This document shows, in pieces, positions 29,250 through 33,927 of a stretch of DNA of 33,927 nucleotides (within the stretch, counting starts at the first letter, position 1; every line of letters begins with the position of its first letter). The stretch is taken from the NCBI GenBank assembly GCA_947177975.1, contig CAMWWH010000010.1, positions 1-33,927 of the forward strand. Reading direction: 5' to 3'. Below the pieces are notes generated by a model. It did no database searches and was not told where the DNA came from. It saw nothing but the letters and a program-made list of their open reading frames with translations. This stretch comes from an uncultured Clostridia bacterium. GTDB lineage: Bacteria; Bacillota; Clostridia; Christensenellales; Borkfalkiaceae. Position numbers and translations under genes: made by a program.

Positions 29250-32186
29250 ATGGCAATGTTGGAATTAAACGACATTAAAAAGGATTACGAGGTTGCCGGC
29301 GAGAAGGTACAGGCTTTAAAGGGCATAAGCTTAAAGTTCAGAAAGAGCGAGTTCGTGTCCATTTTAGGACCTTCGGGCTGCGGCAAGACCACCCTTTTAA
29401 ACATAATCGGCGGATTGGATAAGTACAATTCGGGCGACCTTGTAATTCAGGGCAGGAGTACCAAGCAGTACGACGACAGAGATTGGGATACTTACCGCAA
29501 TCATTCGATAGGCTTTATTTTCCAAAGCTATCACCTCATTCCCCACCAGACGATTTTGCAGAACGTCGAGCTTGCGCTCACCATTTCGGGCGTGTCCAAG
29601 CAGGAGCGCAGAGAGCGTGCAATCGCCGCTTTGGAAAAAGTGGGATTAAAGGACAAAATCAAAAACCGTCCCAACCAGCTTTCGGGCGGTCAGGCGCAGA
29701 GGGTTGCGATTGCCCGCGCGCTTATCAACGACCCCGAAATAGTGCTTGCCGACGAGCCGACGGGCGCGCTCGACTCGGTTACCAGCGTGCAGATAATGGA
29801 GCTCTTAAAAGAGATTTCACAGGACCGTCTCGTAATAATGGTAACCCACAACCCCGAGCTTGCCGAGCAGTACTCCACGCGTATAGTAAGGCTTTTGGAC
29901 GGCAAGATGGTCGACGACTCAATGCCGTACGACGGCGTAGAGGCAGTCGAACCCGAAGCGCCCGCCGAGGTCGAACCCGTAAACGCGGAACAGACTGAAA
30001 CCGCCGAAACCGCCAAAACCGCAGAGCCCGAAGCCAAGACCAACAAGGGCAAAAAGAAAAAGACGTCGATGTCGATAGGCATGGCGATGGCGCTCAGCCT
30101 CAAAAACCTTTTGTCAAAGTCCAAGAGGACGGCAATGGTGTCGGTGGCGGGCTCGATAGGTATTATCGGCGTGTCGATGGTACTTGCGATTTCCGCGGGC
30201 GTAAAGAACTACATACGAAATATGGAAAACGATATGCTTTCGGGCAACCCCGTGTCGATTACGCGTTCGGCAATCGACTTCTCGTCGATGATGGATATGT
30301 CGACGTCTTCAAGACCCAAAGTCAATATCACCAAGTTAGACGATAAGCTTTACGTGCGTTCGCTTATGGATACTCTGGGCACGTTCGCAAAGGGACTTAC
30401 AAAGACCAACAACATAACCGCGCAGTACGTCGATTACGTGAGCAAGATGGACAGCAAACTGACCAACGTAGTGCAGTACGGTTACGATTTCAGCCCCGCG
30501 AACAACATATATACCGGCTTTAAAGTCACGGACGCCACTCCCGAACAGACGGTATCCGTAACGGGTATCCGCGGAATGTACTCGATGATTTTAAGCGAGC
30601 AGGAAGAATACAAAAACTTCACCGGCACGATTTCGAGTATATCCACTTTCAGCGAAGTGCCCGACAACTACGAGTACATATTCAGTCAGTTCGACGTGGT
30701 AGCATACGAAACGGCAAGCGGAGTTTCGCGCGACGCAAAGGGGCTGTCCGACGCGAAAAAACAGGAAATTTTCTCCGACCCCAACTCGCTTATAATGGTC
30801 GTTGACGACAGTATGATAACCGATATCGCGCTGGGGCAGTACGGATATCTGACCGAGCAGGAGTTCTTAAACTACGCGTTCAGCGCGGTCGACGGCACTA
30901 ACTACAACGAGAGCGTGGGACTTGTGGGCAGCGGTATCACCAACGGCGAGGCTGACCCCGAAAACGGTCTGGCGCTGTCGAAATTCATAGGACCGACCTC
31001 CAAAAAATTTATTTATTACAATAACGATCAGGCGTACGCGAAGGTTGACGGCGTTGCCGCAGGCTGGGTACACCGTCCCTATATTACGGGCAACTTCTCG
31101 TTCAGTCTTGACGAAAAGGGCAACCTTCTGGATAGCGAAGGCAACGTAATAAATGCGGATAACGTAAAAATGCCCGCAATGAAGCAGGTGCCCGACATCG
31201 AAGGCGACGGTGCGGAAATGAGCGTTAAGCTGATTTTGCAGAAGAAGAGCGATATTTCTTACAGTTGTCTCGACCCCGGCGTTTACTACACCAAGGCGCA
31301 CACCGAGCGCGTTTTAAAAGACGCCAACGACAGTGATATCGTAAAGGAAATCAAGGCTGACGGCGAGCTTGCAAGACTGCCCTATTCGTTCTATTATACG
31401 TCGTTCAGCGTGGTAGACGGTCAGCTTACGCCGAATATTATGCCGGGTATGAGTTACATTTTCAGCAGCGGCGATATAATGTCGATGATGTTCTCGGGAC
31501 TTTCCGACCCCACCGCGAAGGACGATATGTTCAAGGTCAGCGCGCAGATGCTCGGCGGCAGCGAACTGCCCTCGTCGATATACATTTATCCCACCGACTT
31601 CAACACGAAGGATAAGGTGTGCTCGTATCTCGACAAGTGGAACGATATGTGTTCGCGCGGAGTCGAATATACCTACACGGTCGACGGGGAGGAAGTAACG
31701 TACACTCTCACCGAGGATATGCAGATAACCTATTCGGACACGGTCGGCTTGATAATCACTATGATTAACGCGATGATTGAAATGATAACCGTAGCGCTGG
31801 TTGCGTTTACCGCGCTGTCGCTGGTCGTTTCGACGGTTATGATAGGCATTATCACCTACGTATCGGTTGTCGAGCGCGTAAAGGAAATAGGTATCCTGCG
31901 CGCGGTAGGTGCGAGGAAAAAGGACATAAAGAGGCTGTTCAACTCCGAAACGTTCATAATAGGTCTTGTGGCGGGCGTATTCGGTATACTTGTAACGTAT
32001 ATCATTTCGCTTATCTTAAACGTGATTGTAATGTCGCTTGTGGAAATTGCGGGCATAGCCGCACTGCCCTGGTGGCAAGCGCTCATAATGATTTGCGTAA
32101 GCGTAGGCTTGACGCTTATATCGGGCTTGATACCCGCGGCGGCGGCGGCAAAGAAAGACCCCGTTGTGGCGCTCAGAACCGAATAA
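29250..32186 (+). CDS. ABC transporter: ATP-binding and FtsX/MacB-type permease fused
   Basis: A 978-residue fused transporter. The ATPase (1-225) has Walker A GPSGCGKT (40-47), FQSYHLIPHQT (Q-loop), LSGGQAQRVAIARAL (144-158), Walker B VLADEPTGALD (165-175) and H200; it is the MacB/LolD type. An Ala/Glu/Thr-rich linker (about 228-272) leads to TM1 (about 295-317), a large extracytoplasmic domain (about 320-835) and three C-terminal helices (about 840-865, 903-930, 943-965) with the FtsX signature VKEIGILRAVGARKKDI. Such proteins couple ATP use to extrusion or mechanical work on envelope substrates (peptides, antibiotics, lipoproteins). Nothing here fixes the substrate. AAAGGAAG precedes the ATG. 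Confidence 0.92.
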   Translation: MAMLELNDIKKDYEVAGEKVQALKGISLKFRKSEFVSILGPSGCGKTTLLNIIGGLDKYNSGDLVIQGRSTKQYDDRDWDTYRNHSIGFIFQSYHLIPHQTILQNVELALTISGVSKQERRERAIAALEKVGLKDKIKNRPNQLSGGQAQRVAIARALINDPEIVLADEPTGALDSVTSVQIMELLKEISQDRLVIMVTHNPELAEQYSTRIVRLLDGKMVDDSMPYDGVEAVEPEAPAEVEPVNAEQTETAETAKTAEPEAKTNKGKKKKTSMSIGMAMALSLKNLLSKSKRTAMVSVAGSIGIIGVSMVLAISAGVKNYIRNMENDMLSGNPVSITRSAIDFSSMMDMSTSSRPKVNITKLDDKLYVRSLMDTLGTFAKGLTKTNNITAQYVDYVSKMDSKLTNVVQYGYDFSPANNIYTGFKVTDATPEQTVSVTGIRGMYSMILSEQEEYKNFTGTISSISTFSEVPDNYEYIFSQFDVVAYETASGVSRDAKGLSDAKKQEIFSDPNSLIMVVDDSMITDIALGQYGYLTEQEFLNYAFSAVDGTNYNESVGLVGSGITNGEADPENGLALSKFIGPTSKKFIYYNNDQAYAKVDGVAAGWVHRPYITGNFSFSLDEKGNLLDSEGNVINADNVKMPAMKQVPDIEGDGAEMSVKLILQKKSDISYSCLDPGVYYTKAHTERVLKDANDSDIVKEIKADGELARLPYSFYYTSFSVVDGQLTPNIMPGMSYIFSSGDIMSMMFSGLSDPTAKDDMFKVSAQMLGGSELPSSIYIYPTDFNTKDKVCSYLDKWNDMCSRGVEYTYTVDGEEVTYTLTEDMQITYSDTVGLIITMINAMIEMITVALVAFTALSLVVSTVMIGIITYVSVVERVKEIGILRAVGARKKDIKRLFNSETFIIGLVAGVFGILVTYIISLILNVIVMSLVEIAGIAALPWWQALIMICVSVGLTLISGLIPAAAAAKKDPVVALRTE

Positions 32187-32199
32187 ATCAAATAAATTT

Positions 32200-32232
32200 A
32201 AACGGCGTTCGGCTTCAAACCGAACGCCGTTT
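32200..32232 (+). terminator. Rho-independent terminator after the ABC transporter
   Basis: AAACGGCGTTCGG (32200-32212) pairs with CCGAACGCCGTTT (32220-32232), 13 bp with a 7-nt loop, then TTTAT. It ends 3 nt before the -35 of the next promoter. Confidence 0.88.
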
Positions 32233-32234
32233 TA

Positions 32235-32263
32235 TTGCAAACGGACTTAAAATGGTTTATAAT
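32235..32263 (+). promoter_or_regulatory. Leaderless-type promoter of the ApbE-like gene
   Basis: TTGCAA (32235-32240), a 17-bp spacer and TATAAT (32258-32263) end exactly 6 nt before the ATG at 32270. The promoter overlaps two earlier in-frame ATGs (32252, 32264). Confidence 0.65.
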
Positions 32264-32269
32264 ATGCGT

Positions 32270-33436
32270 ATGAAAAAGTTTTTGGCGGGAATTACGGCGG
32301 TCGCTACTATAACGTTTACAATGCTTTCCACGCTTTGCGCGTGCTCGGGAGGGGATGAAGGCGCAGGCTTGTCGCGTGAGTATTACGCTATGAGCACGTA
32401 CGCCCGCCTTGTCGCCGCGCAAGTGGAAGAAGCCGATTTTAACACGCTTTCCGACGAGGTCGGCGCGTTTCTTTCAGCCGCCGAAAATTCGCTCAGCGCG
32501 TCGCGTCCGAAATCGTTTATCAGTATATTCAATCAAGCCGCCGCAGGAGCTACCGTCGTGCTGGACGAGATAAGCTACGAGGTGCTCTCGCTCGCCAAAG
32601 AGATGTACGCAGAGACGGACGGCTATTTTAATCCCGCGGTCTATTACAGCGAGGATATTTACGGTTTTGTCACGCGTACCGCGGGTACGGGCGCAATGCC
32701 GTACGACAGAGAGGACAATACGAAAACGTTGCCCGACGATAAATACGTGACGGCTTTCAGGGAGCTTGCGACCCACTTTTCCGAAGTGGAGCTTTTTGAA
32801 TTGTATGGCACATATTACGCCACCAAACCGAAATTTACCGTCAAAATCGATGGCGACGAAAGGGAGTATTCGCTCGCGCTCGATTTGGGCGGAATAGCCA
32901 AAGGCTGGTGCGTGGACAGGGTAAATACAATGCTTGCCGAGGCTGGCGTGGAGTACGGTTATTTTAACTTCGGCGAGTCGAGTATGAGCGTTAAGTCGCA
33001 CGCGGTCGAAGGGAGCTACTCGGTTACGGCGCGCAACCCGCGCGGAAGCGGCGCGTATATGAACTTTAAAATGAAGGACGCGAACCTCTCTACAAGCGGT
33101 GACAACAACAAGTATTACGAGATAGACGGTAAGCGTTACTGCCACATAATTAACCCTCTAACGGGCAGTCCCATTGAAACGGGCGTTGCCTCGGTAACGG
33201 TTGTCGGCGGGGCGGCGGGGCGCAGTGACGCGCTCACGACGGCGCTCGCGGCAATGGGCAAGGAGAGTGCGGCGCAGTTTATCAACGAAAACCTTTCGGA
33301 CTGCAAGGTCATTATGCTTGTTTTCGAGGACGGCGCGGGTAAAGTGATTACCAACGCTCCCGAATATTTTGAAATTAAAAACAAAAACTACGTGCTTGCA
33401 AACACGGTGAAAAACGGAAAGATAGTTTTAAATTAA
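32270..33436 (+). CDS. apbE: ApbE-like FAD:protein FMN transferase, lipoprotein form
   Basis: A 388-residue protein that attaches FMN to threonine in target redox proteins outside the cell. The ATG at 32270 gives a clean signal peptide (MKKFLAGITAVATITFTM) with lipobox LCAC, so it is anchored to the membrane. The family motifs are present: MSTYARL, DGYFNPAVYY, LDLGGIAKGWCVDR, YFNFGESSM, NLSTSGDNNKYYEIDGKRYC, HIINPLTGSPI and RSDALTTALAAMGKE. The promoter geometry implies a leaderless mRNA starting at this ATG. The frame stays open much further upstream, into the ABC gene, but that part is noncoding. A NusG-domain-II gene follows 1 nt later, a pairing seen next to flavin-based electron transfer genes. 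Confidence 0.9.
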   Translation: MKKFLAGITAVATITFTMLSTLCACSGGDEGAGLSREYYAMSTYARLVAAQVEEADFNTLSDEVGAFLSAAENSLSASRPKSFISIFNQAAAGATVVLDEISYEVLSLAKEMYAETDGYFNPAVYYSEDIYGFVTRTAGTGAMPYDREDNTKTLPDDKYVTAFRELATHFSEVELFELYGTYYATKPKFTVKIDGDEREYSLALDLGGIAKGWCVDRVNTMLAEAGVEYGYFNFGESSMSVKSHAVEGSYSVTARNPRGSGAYMNFKMKDANLSTSGDNNKYYEIDGKRYCHIINPLTGSPIETGVASVTVVGGAAGRSDALTTALAAMGKESAAQFINENLSDCKVIMLVFEDGAGKVITNAPEYFEIKNKNYVLANTVKNGKIVLN

Positions 33437-33437
33437 C

Positions 33438-33905
33438 ATGTCGCTAAATAAGATTGAACAGGTAAAGAACTCGAAGTGGTTCTCCATATGGGACTTGGTC
33501 GCGTTCGGCGTGATTTTAATAACCGCTGTCGCGCTCATTCTCGCGTTCACTCTCGGGCGGGATAAGTCGGGGCTCGACGGCTTTTCGGTTAAATACCGCG
33601 GCGAAACGGTTATGACTTACGAGTTCGACGGCGACAAGGTGCGCATATTGAACGACGAATATATAAAGGCGGAAGAGGAGAGCGGCTATTATCGCTTTAC
33701 CGACGGCGACGGCGGCTACAACGTCATTTACGTCGATACCGCCGCAAGGACGGTGGACGTCACCGACAGCAACTGCTCCACGCATAAGGACTGCGTGCAT
33801 ACGGCTAAACTTAAAAGCAATTCCTCGCCGCCTATTATCTGTACGGTGCACGGCTTGACAATCACGCCGCTAAAAACCGTAGACGACGGAAATATAATAA
33901 TATAA
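33438..33905 (+). CDS. NusG domain II-like (DUF1312-type) membrane-anchored protein
   Basis: A 155-residue protein with one N-terminal transmembrane helix (about 20-41) and an extracytoplasmic domain. The pattern VTDSNCSTHKDCVHTAKLK, then PPIICTVHGLTITP matches the Cys/His signature of DUF1312 (NusG domain II) proteins, usually CxxKxCVHxG...IxCxPxxLxI. Three cysteines (in SNC, DCV and IIC) suggest a metal or redox site, which is inference. It starts 1 nt after the ApbE-like gene, in an order common in Firmicutes where ApbE, NusG-II and further flavin transfer genes sit together. Genes to the right are outside the window. Confidence 0.75.
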   Translation: MSLNKIEQVKNSKWFSIWDLVAFGVILITAVALILAFTLGRDKSGLDGFSVKYRGETVMTYEFDGDKVRILNDEYIKAEEESGYYRFTDGDGGYNVIYVDTAARTVDVTDSNCSTHKDCVHTAKLKSNSSPPIICTVHGLTITPLKTVDDGNIII

Positions 33906-33927
33906 TAAAAGCGCCCCGCTCTGTACG

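Noticed and set aside
32072-32269. Long upstream extension of the ApbE-like frame
   Set aside because: It overlaps the ABC transporter end, the terminator hairpin and the promoter; the signal peptide begins at 32270.

Overview
This 33.9 kb window looks like chromosomal DNA from an anaerobic, low-to-mid-GC Firmicute of the class Clostridia, probably uncultured. Pointers to this are a rho-obg-yhbY-nadD-yqeK-rsfS block, a prmA-rsmE-mtaB-HIT block, DegV, a ThrE-type exporter, a monomeric [FeFe] hydrogenase, many small lipoproteins with lipoboxes, and consensus sigma-A promoters (TTGACA-N17-TATAAT). A placement near Christensenellales-like gut lineages is a guess from gene content, not a measurement. 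No rRNA, tRNA, CRISPR array or transposase gene was seen.

Layout: (1) 1-355 is the 5' end of pgk on the minus strand. (2) 469-781 is a compact two-promoter locus with a 34-residue ORF, a convergent small RNA and a shared bidirectional terminator, resembling a type I toxin-antitoxin module. (3) 799-1524 holds a tandem-HTH repressor divergent from a 47-residue protein, with a 12-bp inverted repeat between them. (4) 1577-3524 holds tyrA, a DUF1934-like gene and a metallo-beta-lactamase-fold hydrolase. (5) 3679-9745 is the core block rho, obg, yhbY, nadD-yqeK (fused) and rsfS, interrupted by an AT-rich lipoprotein gene and an opposite-strand membrane protein gene. (6) 9746-12027 holds a small membrane protein, a DeoC-family protein that lacks the catalytic lysine, and a RecD/Dda-like helicase. 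(7) 12167-15088 is a three-gene membrane protein operon (O-antigen-ligase-like, YhhN-like, DUF1461-like). (8) 15142-17213 holds a group-B-like [FeFe] hydrogenase and a membrane-anchored HTH regulator. (9) 17352-19331 encodes two repeat-bearing lipoproteins. (10) 19457-24304 is prmA-rsmE-mtaB-prsW-HIT. (11) 24356-25294 is degV (minus). (12) 25509-29188 holds an HTH-membrane regulator, thrE and gltX. (13) 29250-33905 holds a large ABC transporter fusion, an ApbE-like lipoprotein and a NusG-domain-II protein.

How the genes fit together: most of the window is housekeeping, covering transcription termination, ribosome assembly, NAD synthesis, tRNA and rRNA modification and tRNA charging. It is interspersed with envelope proteins and small regulators. 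The ApbE/NusG-II pair at the right end suggests flavinylated redox proteins beyond the window, and the hydrogenase fits a fermentative anaerobe.

The most unusual signals are: the type-I-TA-like locus; a recurring promoter geometry in which a -10 hexamer lies exactly 6 nt before the ATG with no Shine-Dalgarno, implying leaderless mRNAs for at least three genes; a DeoC homologue with its Schiff-base lysine replaced; a NadD-YqeK fusion with an altered HxGH motif; and several perfect palindromes next to regulators. No large new multi-gene system could be demonstrated from sequence alone.
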